Assembly (NCBI RefSeq): GCF_002210095.1
Contig: NZ_AQQR01000004.1
Span: 248,001 to 312,000 of the forward strand
DNA from: Marinibacterium profundimaris
GTDB lineage: Bacteria > Pseudomonadota > Alphaproteobacteria > Rhodobacterales > Rhodobacteraceae
Reading direction: 5' to 3'
DNA length: 64,000 bases
Shown: in pieces, positions 43,733 to 52,450 of the stretch
How the letters are laid out: each line of letters begins with the position of its first letter
How positions within the stretch are numbered: the first letter of the stretch is position 1
Notes under the pieces: model-generated
Databases searched by the model: none
What the model saw: the letters and a program-made list of their open reading frames with translations, nothing else
Told to the model about the DNA's origin: nothing
Program-made: the position numbers and the translations under genes

Positions 43733-43809
43733 TGGTAGCGGAGGAGGGACTTGAACCCCCGACACGCGGATTATGATTCCGCTGCTCTAACCAACTGAGC
43801 TACTCCGCC
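43733..43809 (-). tRNA. tRNA-Met (anticodon CAU, elongator type)
   Basis: The minus strand folds into a 77-nt cloverleaf with CCA encoded. The acceptor arms are GGCGGAG and CTCCGCT, the D-arm GCTCAGTTGGTTAGAGC, and the anticodon stem GCGGA/TCCGC around a loop with CAT. The T-arm is GGGGG-TTCAAGT-CCCTC. Elongator identity is preferred because the initiator would lack the first acceptor base pair and the Ile2 tRNA has a different body. The acceptor opens with a G-U pair. Confidence 0.88.
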
Positions 43810-44118
43810 AAACGTGAGCGCCGACGTAAGGAATGCGCCAAGCGGCGTCAAGTGGGAATTCCGGCCCGATCGCGAAAAGATCCCCCACGTCACACTGGCC
43901 CGTCTCACCCCCGGCGGACGGGCCGCGCGCCTGCCGCGTCTCGTCCGCGGACCACCGATGGCACAGGCGTAACCGACCAGCCTGCCGCCCACCTTTCCAA
44001 CACGCCCGGCGCAGCGCCCACAGCCGCAGCTGGGCCCGCCGCCCTCGCGCCGCGCCCTGTCTTCACCTTTGCCCAAATACCTCCGGCGCCGTCACCCGCC
44101 ACGGGCGCCGACGCCGCT
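43810..44118 (-). terminator. hemE 3' region with a repeated terminator-like element
   Basis: Past the hemE stop, GGCGCC occurs twice (44104-44109 and 44085-44090) and can pair around a 13-15 nt loop. It is followed on the minus strand by GGAGGTATTTGGGCAAAGGT (44083-44064). The same tail recurs near 57000 (two minus-strand copies) and in part at 56911. The rest of the 309 bp shows no gene. Confidence 0.5.
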
Positions 44119-45159
44119 TCAGGAGCGCCCTTCGCGCACCGTCTCGATCATCAGCGCCACGTTCTCGGGATCGGCGTCCGGCGTGATTCCGTGGCCCAGG
44201 TTGAAGATATGCGGCCCCTTCGAGAACGCCTCGACGATGGCCCGCGTCTCGTCCACCAGCGCCTGGCCACCCGTCACCATGTGCGACGACGCCAGGTTGC
44301 CCTGCACGCAGCCATCCACCTGCACGTGCTTCGCCGCCCAGGCCGCGTCGACCGAATTGTCCAGCGCCACGCAATCGACCCCGGTGGCCTTGGCAAACCC
44401 GACATAGGCCTCGCCCGCCTCGCGCGGGAAGCCGATCACCGGCAGGCCGGGGTGACGCGCCTTCAGCGCCGCCGTGATCTCGAGGCAGGGCTTCAGGGCG
44501 AAATCCTCGAAATCCGCGCCGTTCAGCGACCCCGCCCAGCTGTCGAAGATCTTCACCACCTCGGCGCCGGCCTCGACCTGGGCCGAGAGATATTCGATCG
44601 TGGCCGCCGTCAGCCGGTCGATCAGCGCCGAGAACAGCGCCCGGTTTTCCGCTTTCAGCGCATGGGCCGGGCCCTGGTCGGGCGTGCCGCGCCCGGCGAT
44701 CATGTAGGTGGCCACCGTCCAGGGCGCGCCGGCGAAGCCGATCAGCGTGGTCTCCGACGGCAGCTCGCCCGAGAGGATCTTCACCGTCTCGTAGACCGGG
44801 CCGAGCGTCTCGTGGATCGCCTCGACCGGTTTCAGCGCGTCGAAATCGGATTGCGAGGTGATGGTCGACAGCCGCGGCCCCTCGCCGGTGACGAACCACA
44901 GGTCCGCGCCCAGCGCCTGCGGCACCAGAAGGATATCGGCAAACAGGATCGCCGCGTCGAAGCCATAGCGGCGGATCGGCTGCAGCGTCACCTCGGCGGC
45001 CAGGTCCGGCGTATAGCACAGCGACAGGAAGTCGCCCGCCTTGGCCCGCGTGGCTCGGTATTCCGGCAGGTACCGGCCCGCCTGACGCATCATCCATACC
45101 GGGGGCACCGGCAGCGTTTCGCCCGCAAGCGCCCGCAAGATTGTTTTCTGGTCGCTCAT
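44119..45159 (-). CDS. hemE: Uroporphyrinogen decarboxylase
   Basis: A 346-residue enzyme. [16 protein letters not shown] is the family signature with the substrate-binding arginines, followed by [32 protein letters not shown] and [14 protein letters not shown]. It decarboxylates the four acetate arms of uroporphyrinogen III to coproporphyrinogen III. AGGAGG precedes the ATG by 5 nt. Divergent from hemC across 108 bp in which TGTCAGGGC is repeated (about 45205 and 45234). Confidence 0.95.
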   Translation of the reverse strand: MSDQKTILRALAGETLPVPPVWMMRQAGRYLPEYRATRAKAGDFLSLCYTPDLAAEVTLQPIRRYGFDAAILFADILLVPQALGADLWFVTGEGPRLSTITSQSDFDALKPVEAIHETLGPVYETVKILSGELPSETTLIGFAGAPWTVATYMIAGRGTPDQGPAHALKAENRALFSALIDRLTAATIEYLSAQVEAGAEVVKIFDSWAGSLNGADFEDFALKPCLEITAALKARHPGLPVIGFPREAGEAYVGFAKATGVDCVALDNSVDAAWAAKHVQVDGCVQGNLASSHMVTGGQALVDETRAIVEAFSKGPHIFNLGHGITPDADPENVALMIETVREGRS

Positions 45160-45267
45160 CTCCGCCTCCTGACCCGCCTCTCGTTCCGTCCTTGGGTCCG
45201 GCCTGTCAGGGCGGATGTCAAGCACCGGCAGGTTGTCAGGGCAAAAAGACGCGAATACAGATGAGCC

Positions 45268-46239
45268 ATGACGATGCCGCTCCCCTCCCCCGACGCCCCC
45301 CTTGCCATCGGCACGCGCGGCTCCCCGCTTGCGCTTGCGCAGGCCCATGAAACCCGTGACCGGCTGGCCGCCGCCTTCGACCTGCCGCCCGAGGCCTTCA
45401 CCATCGTGGTCATCAAGACCACCGGCGACGACCGCGCGATGATCGCCGCGGACCGGCCCCTGAAGGAGATCGGCAACAAGGGGCTGTTCACCCGCGAGAT
45501 CGAGGCCGCGCTGCTCTCGGGCGAGATCGACATCGCCGTGCATTCGATGAAGGACATGCCGGGCGAGCAGCCCGAGGGGCTGCTGTTGAACTGCTACCTG
45601 CCGCGCGAGGACGTGCGCGATGCCTTCGTCTCGCCCTCGGGCACGGGGATTGCCGGGCTGGCGCAGGGCGCCGTTGTCGGCACGTCCAGCCTGAGGCGCC
45701 GGGCGCAGCTGCTGAACCGGCGCCCCGACCTGCAGGTGGTGGAATTCCGCGGCAACGTGCAGACGCGCCTGAAGAAGCTGCAGGACGGCGTGGCCGATTG
45801 CACCTTTCTCGCCATGGCCGGGCTGAACCGGCTGGGTGCCGTGCTGGGCGATGGCGGCATCCCCGCGACGCCGATCGCGCCAGAGGACATGCTGCCCGCC
45901 GTGGCCCAGGGCGCCATCGGAATCGAGCGGCGCGCCGACGACAGCCGCGTGGCCGGGATGCTGGAGGCGATCCACGACACGCCCACGGGCCAGCGGCTCG
46001 CGGCGGAACGCGCCTTCCTCGCCGCGCTCGACGGGTCCTGCGAAACGCCCATCGCCGGGCTGGCCGAGCTTGACGGCACCACCCTGCGCCTGCGCGGCGA
46101 GGTGCTGCGCCCCGACGGGTCCGATGCCCATGCCGACAGCGCCTCGGCCCCGATCGAGGACGGCCCCGAGATGGGCCGCGAGATGGCGCAGCGCCTGCTG
46201 GACAGGGCCGGCCCCGGCTTCTTCGACTGGAGATCGTGA
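45268..46239 (+). CDS. hemC: Hydroxymethylbilane synthase (porphobilinogen deaminase)
   Basis: A 323-residue enzyme with [12 protein letters not shown] at the start, VHSMKDMP with catalytic D96, [11 protein letters not shown] and FRGNVQTRL binding the substrate carboxylates, and C258 in [11 protein letters not shown], which carries the dipyrromethane cofactor. It joins four porphobilinogens. Complete and normal in length. Divergently arranged with hemE, the enzyme two steps later. Confidence 0.95.
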   Translation: MTMPLPSPDAPLAIGTRGSPLALAQAHETRDRLAAAFDLPPEAFTIVVIKTTGDDRAMIAADRPLKEIGNKGLFTREIEAALLSGEIDIAVHSMKDMPGEQPEGLLLNCYLPREDVRDAFVSPSGTGIAGLAQGAVVGTSSLRRRAQLLNRRPDLQVVEFRGNVQTRLKKLQDGVADCTFLAMAGLNRLGAVLGDGGIPATPIAPEDMLPAVAQGAIGIERRADDSRVAGMLEAIHDTPTGQRLAAERAFLAALDGSCETPIAGLAELDGTTLRLRGEVLRPDGSDAHADSASAPIEDGPEMGREMAQRLLDRAGPGFFDWRS

Positions 46240-46312
46240 CGTCGCGGCCTGCTTGACCAAGGCCTGCCCGGTTTGTCACCCTTGACCCGTGGGTCGAGGA
46301 GGAGACGACCGC

Positions 46313-47290
46313 ATGACACATCCAACACAACCGGCACGGCGGCTTGCGACACCGGGCAAGGCCTGGATGACCAGCGAAGAGATCCGCCCGCTGGCCGAAC
46401 GCTCGGACCTGATCGGGGCGCTGCTGGTGGCCCATTGCTGGGCGGTGATCGGCGCCGCCCTGGCGCTTTTCGCGCTCTGGCCGAACCCGTTGACGGCGCT
46501 GATCGCGGTGATGGTGATCGGCTCGCGCCAGCTGGGCCTGGCGATCCTGATGCATGACGCGGCGCATAACGCGCTGTTCCGGTCGCGCCGGCTGAACGAC
46601 ATCATCGGAGAATGGCTGTGCGGCCGCCCGATCCTGGCCGAGCTGGCGACCTACCGCCATTACCACCTGACCCACCACCGCCACACCCAGACCGACAAGG
46701 ACCCCGACCTGATCCTGTCGCGGAAATTCCCGACCACCCGCGCCTCGCTCCGGCGCAAGTTCCTGCGCGATCTCACCGGGCAGACCGGGGTGAAACAGCT
46801 GGCCGGGCAGATCGTGATGTCAGTCCGGCTGGCCGGGGATCACGACGCGGTCGAGGCGGCGGAACGCGACATGGCGCAGGCCTTCAAGGCGCCGGAGCTG
46901 TGGAAATCCCTGCCCGTCTTCCTCGCGGTGATCGTGGCGATGGGGCTGGCGGGACAATGGTGGTGGGGGCTGGCCTTCTGGCTGCTGCCCTACCTGACGT
47001 GGTTCCAGCTTGTCCTGCGGATCCGCAACATCGCCGAACACGGCGCCACGGAACAGTCCGAGGATCCCCTGCAGAACACCCGCACGACGCTGGCCGGCCC
47101 GGTCATGCGGTTCTTCCTCGCGCCCTACTGGGTGAACTACCACCTCGAACATCACCTGGTGATGCATGTGCCCTGTTACCGCCTGCCCCGGATGCACCGG
47201 CTTCTGGCGGACAAGGGCGTGGTGGCGAAGATGCGCGTCGCGCCCAGCTACTGGCACGCCCTGGGTGAGGCCGGCTGGCGCAAGGCCTGA
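46313..47290 (+). CDS. Fatty acid desaturase family protein
   Basis: A 325-residue membrane di-iron enzyme. The three histidine boxes are HDAAH, HYHLTHHRH and YHLEHH, in the order and spacing of the membrane desaturase/hydroxylase superfamily. Hydrophobic segments lie near 45-90 and 205-240. The substrate could be an acyl lipid or a carotenoid-like compound. GAGGAGGA precedes the ATG at 46313. It follows hemC by 73 bp on the same strand. Confidence 0.85.
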   Translation: MTHPTQPARRLATPGKAWMTSEEIRPLAERSDLIGALLVAHCWAVIGAALALFALWPNPLTALIAVMVIGSRQLGLAILMHDAAHNALFRSRRLNDIIGEWLCGRPILAELATYRHYHLTHHRHTQTDKDPDLILSRKFPTTRASLRRKFLRDLTGQTGVKQLAGQIVMSVRLAGDHDAVEAAERDMAQAFKAPELWKSLPVFLAVIVAMGLAGQWWWGLAFWLLPYLTWFQLVLRIRNIAEHGATEQSEDPLQNTRTTLAGPVMRFFLAPYWVNYHLEHHLVMHVPCYRLPRMHRLLADKGVVAKMRVAPSYWHALGEAGWRKA

Positions 47291-47310
47291 GCCCGTCCGG
47301 TCGACACGAA

Positions 47311-47344
47311 AACGCCCCCTGCACCGATGCGGGCCGGGGGCGTT
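47311..47344. terminator. Bidirectional terminator between the desaturase and yghU
   Basis: AACGCCCCC and GGGGGCGTT form a 9-bp stem around 16 nt. On the minus strand TTTT follows directly, so it suits yghU best. On the plus strand the tail is TTCCTT, which is weaker. Confidence 0.7.
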
Positions 47345-47381
47345 CCTTGCGGGTCCGGGCCAGCCCGGGGTCAGGCGCTGC

Positions 47382-48248
47382 TCACTCGGCGGCTTCGACC
47401 TTGTCCTGCGTCTTGGTCAGGAAATCCGAGGCCGCGTGGCGTTCATGCAGCTGCATCGCCGGATCGCCGAAGGTGCGGTTGACCATCCGGCCGCGCTGCA
47501 CGGCGGGGCGGGCGTCGATCTCTTTCGCCCAGCGCAGCACGTGCGTGTAGCTTTCCACGTCCAGGAATTCCGCGGCATCGTACAGCCGCCCCAGCACCAG
47601 CTGCCCGTACCAGGGCCAGATCGCCATGTCGGCAATGGTGTATTCGTCGCCCACGATGAACTGCTTCTCGGCCAGTTCACGATCCAGCACGTCCAACTGC
47701 CGCTTGGACTCCATCGCGTAGCGGTCGATCGGGTATTGGTACTTCTCCGGCGCATAGGCGTAAAAATGGCCAAAGCCGCCGCCCAGGAAGGGCGCCGAGC
47801 CCATCTGCCAGAACAGCCAGGACAGCATCTCGGGCCGGTCCTTGGCCTTGCCCAGGAACTGGCCGAACTTCTCCGCCAGGTGCATCAGGATCGCGCCGCT
47901 TTCGAATACGCGGATCGGCTCGGAGCCGGAGCGGTCCACCAGCGCGGGGATCTTGGAATTCGGGTTCGCCTCGACAAAGCCCGAGCCGAACTGGTCGCCA
48001 TCGCCGATCTTGATCAGCCAGGCGTCGTATTCCGCGCCACTCTCGCCGGCGGCCAGCAGCTCTTCGAGCAGGACGGTGACCTTCACGCCGTTGGGCGTTC
48101 CCAGCGAATAAAGCTGCAGCGGATGCTCGCCCACCGGCAGCTCCTTGTCATGGGTCGGCCCGGCAATGGGGCGGTTGGTCGACGCGAAGCGGCCGCCGTT
48201 CTCCTTGTCCCAGGTCCAGACGGCGGGGGGTGTATATGTGTCGGTCAT
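47382..48248 (-). CDS. yghU: Glutathione S-transferase-like disulfide-bond oxidoreductase (YghU type)
   Basis: A 288-residue GST-fold protein. Long for a GST, it begins with the YghU leader (PPAVWTWDKENGGRFASTNRP, shortened in the family to the TWxxxNGGxF pattern), then LYSLGTPNGVKVTVLLEEL of the thioredoxin half and NPNSKIPAL. The C-terminal half has YTIADMAIWPWYG. YghU binds two glutathiones and reduces disulfides and peroxides. It follows hemF by 84 bp on the same strand. Confidence 0.87.
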   Translation of the reverse strand: MTDTYTPPAVWTWDKENGGRFASTNRPIAGPTHDKELPVGEHPLQLYSLGTPNGVKVTVLLEELLAAGESGAEYDAWLIKIGDGDQFGSGFVEANPNSKIPALVDRSGSEPIRVFESGAILMHLAEKFGQFLGKAKDRPEMLSWLFWQMGSAPFLGGGFGHFYAYAPEKYQYPIDRYAMESKRQLDVLDRELAEKQFIVGDEYTIADMAIWPWYGQLVLGRLYDAAEFLDVESYTHVLRWAKEIDARPAVQRGRMVNRTFGDPAMQLHERHAASDFLTKTQDKVEAAE

Positions 48249-48332
48249 GGTGGATATCCTGTTGGCGGTTCGCCCCGGATCTATGGCCGCGCGGCCCCGG
48301 GGTCATCGGTGTTCACGGGTAAGTGTAGGGGC

Positions 48333-49250
48333 TCAGACCCATTTCGCCAGCGGCGGAAGGCTCATGAGCACGGCATTGGCGTCATGCCCGGTTTCCAGGC
48401 CGAATTTCGTGCCGCGGTCGTAGACCAGGTTGTATTCAGCGTAGAGCCCGCGATGCACCAGCTGCGCGTCCTTGTCGGCCTCGTCCCAGGGCTGCACCCG
48501 GCGCTTTTCGACCAGCGGCACGAAGGCCGGCAGAAAGGCCCGGCCGATATCCTGGATCAGGGCGAAATCCGCCTCCCAGTCGCCGGTGCAATGGTCGTCG
48601 AGGAAAATGCCGCCGACGCCCCGCGCGCGCTTGCGGTGGGGGATGAAGAAATATTCGTCCGCCCAGTCCTTCAGCCGGGGGTACAGGTCTGCGCCGTGCG
48701 GATCCAGATGCGCCTTCTGCTGGCCGTGGAAATGCGCGGTGTCGGCGTCGTATTCCAGGCAGGGGTTCAGGTCGGACCCGCCGCCGAACCACCAGGCATG
48801 GGGCGTCCAGAACATGCGGGTGTTCATGTGCACGGCCGGAACATGCGGGTTCTGCATATGCGCCACCAGCGAGATGCCCGACGCCCAGAAGCGCGGGTCC
48901 TCCGCCATGCCCGGAATGCCCTTGCGCGCGGCCATGGCGGCCTGCGCCCGGTCGCCCAGCGTGCCGTAAACCTCCGAGACATTGACGCCGACCTTCTCGA
49001 AGACCCGGCCACCGCGCATCACGCTCATCAGCCCGCCACCGGCATCTCGCCCGTCCGGGGCCGCGCGCCTGGTTTCGGTCACCTCGAACCGGCCCGGCGC
49101 CGCATCCGACAGGGGGCCGGTGTCATGGCTGTCCTCCAGCCCCTCGAAGGCGGCGACGATCTCGTCCCGCAGCGCGCGGAACCACTGCGCGGCCCGAGAT
49201 TTTTCGTCCGAAAAATCTGCGCCGATCTCCGAAACCGTGTCAGAGCCCAT
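48333..49250 (-). CDS. hemF: Oxygen-dependent coproporphyrinogen III oxidase
   Basis: A 305-residue enzyme with the HemF motifs: RGGRVFEKVGVNVSEVYG, ISLVAHMQNPHVPAVHMNTR, WWFGGGSDLNPCLEYD, GGIFLDDH and FALIQDIGRAFLPAFVPLV. It converts coproporphyrinogen III to protoporphyrinogen IX with O2. The ATG at 49250 gives the family's usual start. A perfect palindrome lies inside codons 11-18, and its reverse complement lies 35 bp upstream of the start codon. Confidence 0.93.
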   Translation of the reverse strand: MGSDTVSEIGADFSDEKSRAAQWFRALRDEIVAAFEGLEDSHDTGPLSDAAPGRFEVTETRRAAPDGRDAGGGLMSVMRGGRVFEKVGVNVSEVYGTLGDRAQAAMAARKGIPGMAEDPRFWASGISLVAHMQNPHVPAVHMNTRMFWTPHAWWFGGGSDLNPCLEYDADTAHFHGQQKAHLDPHGADLYPRLKDWADEYFFIPHRKRARGVGGIFLDDHCTGDWEADFALIQDIGRAFLPAFVPLVEKRRVQPWDEADKDAQLVHRGLYAEYNLVYDRGTKFGLETGHDANAVLMSLPPLAKWV

Positions 49251-49306
49251 CTGGTCTTTTCCTTTCCCTTCGTCTCGCCGGACAAGATTTTTCGGACGAA
49301 AAATCT
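49197..49306. repeat. Pair of AT-rich palindromes flanking the hemF start codon
   Basis: Copy A (49197-49218) and copy B (49285-49306) each consist of perfect 10-bp arms AGATTTTTCG and CGAAAAATCT around a 2-bp centre, TC in A and GA in B. A and B are therefore exact reverse complements, 88 bp apart centre to centre. B lies in the leader between the SDR stop and hemF; A is within the hemF coding region (ADFSDEKSR). Such AT-rich palindromes stand out in this GC-rich DNA. They could be repeat elements, protein sites, or hairpins that affect hemF translation. Confidence 0.75.
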
Positions 49307-49316
49307 CGACCACGCG

Positions 49317-50120
49317 TCAATGCGCCGGCGCCGCCACCGGGTCCAGCAGCGTGCGGCCGCCGTCCAGCGTCAGGATCTGCCCGGTCATGAAGCCCGCCGC
49401 GTCCGAGGCCAGGAACTGCACCGCCTCGGCCAGTTCGGTGGGCGCGGCGATGCGCGACAGGGGGGTGTGATCCTCGATGTCCCGGCGATATTCCCGGTTG
49501 TCCTTCAGCGTCGATTTCAGCGAGGCGCTCATGACCGAGCCGAAGGCCACCGCGTTCACCCGGATCCGGCTGGGCGCCAGCGCCACCGCCAGCGAGCGCG
49601 TCATCTGGTCCAGCGCGGCCGAGGCCACGGAATAGGCCATCAGGTCCGGATGGGTCCGCCGCGCGGCGATCGAAGACAGGTTGATGATCGACCCGGCCGG
49701 CCGGTCGCTGTCGTCGTCGTCGGCCTGCTTGATCATCCGTTTCGCCACCAGCTGCGACAGCCGCAGCGAGGGCATCAGGTTCTGGTTCAGCAGGGCGATC
49801 ACGCTGTCGTCGTCGGGATCCAGCGGATCCGACGGCACCACCTGCCGCGCGCCGTTCACCAGGATATCGACCTGGTCATAGGCGTCGATCGTGGCCGACA
49901 GCAGGTTGGCGATGGTCAGCTTCTCGCGCAGATCTCCGGCGAAATAGCGCACGTTCTCGGCCTGCTCGGCCCCGCCGAGTTCCTCCTTCAGGCGCTTCTC
50001 GTCGACATCGGCGAACATCACGTTGGCCCCCTTCTCGACGAACAGCCGCCCGATGGCGAGGCCGATGCCGTTGGCGGCGCCGGTCACGATGGCGGTCTTG
50101 CCGGTTATGGCAAAGGACAT
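49317..50120 (-). CDS. SDR-family protein lacking the catalytic lysine
   Basis: A 267-residue classical short-chain dehydrogenase fold: TGAANGIG at 13-20, the NNAG-equivalent VNGA, and serine in INLSSIAA near 149. The catalytic YxxxK reads Y163-S-V-A-S167, so serine replaces lysine. The C-terminal half (IRVNAVAFGSVMS, FLASDAAGFMTGQILTLDGG) is otherwise normal. With no lysine to lower the tyrosine pKa, the usual oxidoreductase activity is doubtful. It lies in a run with rsmC upstream and hemF downstream, the latter 66 bp away. Confidence 0.85.
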   Translation of the reverse strand: MSFAITGKTAIVTGAANGIGLAIGRLFVEKGANVMFADVDEKRLKEELGGAEQAENVRYFAGDLREKLTIANLLSATIDAYDQVDILVNGARQVVPSDPLDPDDDSVIALLNQNLMPSLRLSQLVAKRMIKQADDDDSDRPAGSIINLSSIAARRTHPDLMAYSVASAALDQMTRSLAVALAPSRIRVNAVAFGSVMSASLKSTLKDNREYRRDIEDHTPLSRIAAPTELAEAVQFLASDAAGFMTGQILTLDGGRTLLDPVAAPAH

Positions 50121-50156
50121 GAAAGGCTCCTTATCGACTTGGCGTCAGTCTAACCC

Positions 50157-51152
50157 TCATCCGCGGCGACCGCGAGAGGGACGCTCGGCGCGCAGGATCT
50201 TGAACCGTCCGTCGCCTCCGATCTGCTCGGATGTCGTGAACAGCGCGGACAGATCGGCCTCGTAGGGCAGCTGCCGGTTGGCCACGAGGAACAGCCGCCC
50301 GCCCGGCGACAGCATCCGCGCCGCCGCGGCGATAAAGCCACGGCCAAGCTCCGGATCGGCGGTGCGGCCGGTGTGGAAGGGCGGGTTCATCACCACGACA
50401 TCCGGCACAGCGTCCGGCATCCAGCTGCGCGCATCGGCCCAGTAAAACCGCGCCCTGAGGTCCGTCACATTGGCCCGCGCGCAATCCAGCGCCCGCGCAT
50501 CCGCCTCCACCAGGTCCAGCCGCTTTACCCCGGCGTCCTGCAGGACCCGGGCCGCAAGAAAGCCCCAGCCCGCGCCCAGGTCCACCACGTGGCGGCCCAG
50601 CTTGCCCGGCAGCGCCCCGGCCAGCAGGGCCGAGGCCGGGTCCACCCCGTCGGCCGAGAACACGCCCGGCACCGTGCGGAACCCGTCCGCCTCGCCCGGC
50701 GTCTCGCGCCAGTCGGCGAAGGCTTCCGAATCCGGTGCGACGGTCCAGGCAATCTTGCCATGGGCCTTGGACAGGGTGCCCTCGACCCCGGCCCGCTTGC
50801 GCAGATCCTTCAGAAGCGATTCGATCCCGTCGGTCTTGGCGCCATCCACCACCAGCGGCCCGTCGCAGACCCCGGCCGCCTGCGCGACCAGCGCGCGGGC
50901 CAGGTCCTTCGCGCGGGGCAGGAAGACCACCACCGCCGCGAACCGCTCGCCCTCGGGCACCGCGACTGCCATCTCGAACCCGCGTGCGGCCAGCGCATCG
51001 TGATCGGGCCGCATCGGCTGCACCGCCAGCACACGCTCGCGCGGCAGCGCCGACAGCTCGGCCCCGGCCGTGGGATGCAACAGCAGGATCTGCCCTTCAT
51101 CGGGCAGCACGAGATCCCCGTTCTCCAGAACGAGACTCAGGCGGGCAGACAT
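50157..51152 (-). CDS. rsmC: RsmC-like 16S rRNA guanine-N2 methyltransferase
   Basis: A 331-residue protein with two halves. The N-terminal half is a degenerate methyltransferase-like domain, and the C-terminal half is active-looking: VVDLGAGWGFLAARVL for SAM, VEADARALDCARANV, and NPPFHTG, the NPPF motif of base amino-methyltransferases. RsmC methylates G1207 of 16S rRNA. The two-half layout and length fit. Specificity versus RsmD or RlmG homologues is not certain. Confidence 0.8.
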   Translation of the reverse strand: MSARLSLVLENGDLVLPDEGQILLLHPTAGAELSALPRERVLAVQPMRPDHDALAARGFEMAVAVPEGERFAAVVVFLPRAKDLARALVAQAAGVCDGPLVVDGAKTDGIESLLKDLRKRAGVEGTLSKAHGKIAWTVAPDSEAFADWRETPGEADGFRTVPGVFSADGVDPASALLAGALPGKLGRHVVDLGAGWGFLAARVLQDAGVKRLDLVEADARALDCARANVTDLRARFYWADARSWMPDAVPDVVVMNPPFHTGRTADPELGRGFIAAAARMLSPGGRLFLVANRQLPYEADLSALFTTSEQIGGDGRFKILRAERPSRGRRG

Positions 51153-51221
51153 GAAACCCCCGCCGCGAAAGTGTCAGCGCATATCATGAAACAGGACCGG
51201 CCCCGGGATGTAACCCCGCGC

Positions 51222-51563
51222 TCAGTCTTCCTTTTCCATCGTGCATTGCAGCGGATGCTGGTGGCGGCGGGCGAAATCCATCACCTGGCCGACCTTGGTT
51301 TCGGCGATCTCGTGGCTGAACACGCCGACAACGGCGACGCCTTTCTTGTGGACGGTCAGCATGACCTCGAACGCCTGGGCATGGTTCATGCCGAAGAACC
51401 GTTCCAGCACGTGCACGACGAATTCCATCGGCGTATAGTCGTCGTTCAGCAGAAGCACCTTGTAGAGCGGCGGGCGCTTCGTCTTCGGACGCGTCTCGAC
51501 AAGGATCGAGGCGTCGGACTCGTCGTCATCCTTGTCCGACATCATCAATGGTGCGGTCATCAT
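51222..51563 (-). CDS. clpS: ATP-dependent Clp protease adaptor ClpS
   Basis: A ClpS adaptor of about 113 residues. [24 protein letters not shown] is cut here to its core [13 protein letters not shown], with the N-end-rule pocket residues and later [21 protein letters not shown]. ClpS delivers N-degron substrates to ClpAP. The start is uncertain: ATG codons at 51563, 51560, 51545 and 51542 are all in frame in the variable N-terminal arm. clpA is not in the window. Divergent from the HAD gene across an AT-rich GTTATATAAC palindrome. Confidence 0.88.
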   Translation of the reverse strand: MMTAPLMMSDKDDDESDASILVETRPKTKRPPLYKVLLLNDDYTPMEFVVHVLERFFGMNHAQAFEVMLTVHKKGVAVVGVFSHEIAETKVGQVMDFARRHQHPLQCTMEKED

Positions 51564-51647
51564 TGGCAAATCACCCGGATCCGGTTTCGCAGGGCTGGTC
51601 GGTGTTATATAACCGATACGCCCGAATGGAAAAGGGAAAGCTAACGG

Positions 51648-52349
51648 ATGGGTCACAACATCACCACCATCGGGTTCGATGCCGACGACACGTTATGGCA
51701 CAACGAACGCTTCTACCAGCTCACGCAGGAGCGCTTTGCCGACCTGCTGGCGGACCATGCCGATCCCGATCACCTGGCGGAACGGCTGCTCGCGGCCGAG
51801 CGCCGCAACCTCGGGCATTACGGCTATGGCATCAAGGCGTTCACCCTGTCGATGATCGAAACCGCGATCGAGGTCACGGAGCAGCGCGTGCCGGCCTCGG
51901 TCATCGCCGAGTTGATGGCGGCGGGCCGCGAGATGCTGCGCCACCCGATCGAACTGCTGCCCCATGCGCGCGAGGCGGTCGAGGCCGTGGCCGGAACCCA
52001 TCGCGTGGTCCTGATCACCAAGGGCGACCTGCTGGACCAGGAACGCAAGCTGGCGCAATCCGGGCTGGGAGAGCTGTTCGACGGGGTCGAGATCGTGTCG
52101 GAGAAGACGCCCGACACCTACCGCGCCATCTTCGCCCGCCATGGTGACGGGCCCGACCGCGCGCTGATGGTCGGCAATTCCATGCGCTCGGACGTGGTGC
52201 CCAGCATCGAGGCCGGCAGCTGGGGCGTGCATGTCCCCTTCGGCCTGGTGTGGGAGATCGAGCGCGCCGATCCGCCCACCGACGCGCCCCGCTTCCGCGA
52301 GATCGCCGATCTGGGCGAACTGCCCGCCCTGGTGGACGAGATCGGCTGA
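51648..52349 (+). CDS. HAD-superfamily hydrolase
   Basis: A 233-residue haloacid dehalogenase-like phosphatase. Motif I is [11 protein letters not shown], with the nucleophile aspartate and the acid aspartate two residues on. Motif II lies in VVLITKGD, motif III is a lysine in VSEKTPD, and motif IV is [11 protein letters not shown] helical cap lies between motifs I and II. The substrate is a small phosphorylated metabolite that cannot be named. Confidence 0.85.
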   Translation: MGHNITTIGFDADDTLWHNERFYQLTQERFADLLADHADPDHLAERLLAAERRNLGHYGYGIKAFTLSMIETAIEVTEQRVPASVIAELMAAGREMLRHPIELLPHAREAVEAVAGTHRVVLITKGDLLDQERKLAQSGLGELFDGVEIVSEKTPDTYRAIFARHGDGPDRALMVGNSMRSDVVPSIEAGSWGVHVPFGLVWEIERADPPTDAPRFREIADLGELPALVDEIG

Positions 52350-52450
52350 CCGGCCCTCATGCCATAGCCCGGCAGCCCGCCGGCCGGCACGCTTGCCCCG
52401 GGGTCACCCTGCGGCTAGCCTGAGCCCGATCCCTCAGGTCGGAGCCCCGG

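Noticed and set aside
45160-45267. FnrL or PpsR/CrtJ operator between hemE and hemC
   Set aside because: I looked for TTGAT-N4-ATCAA and TGT-N12-ACA and found neither; only a TGTCAGGGC direct repeat is present.
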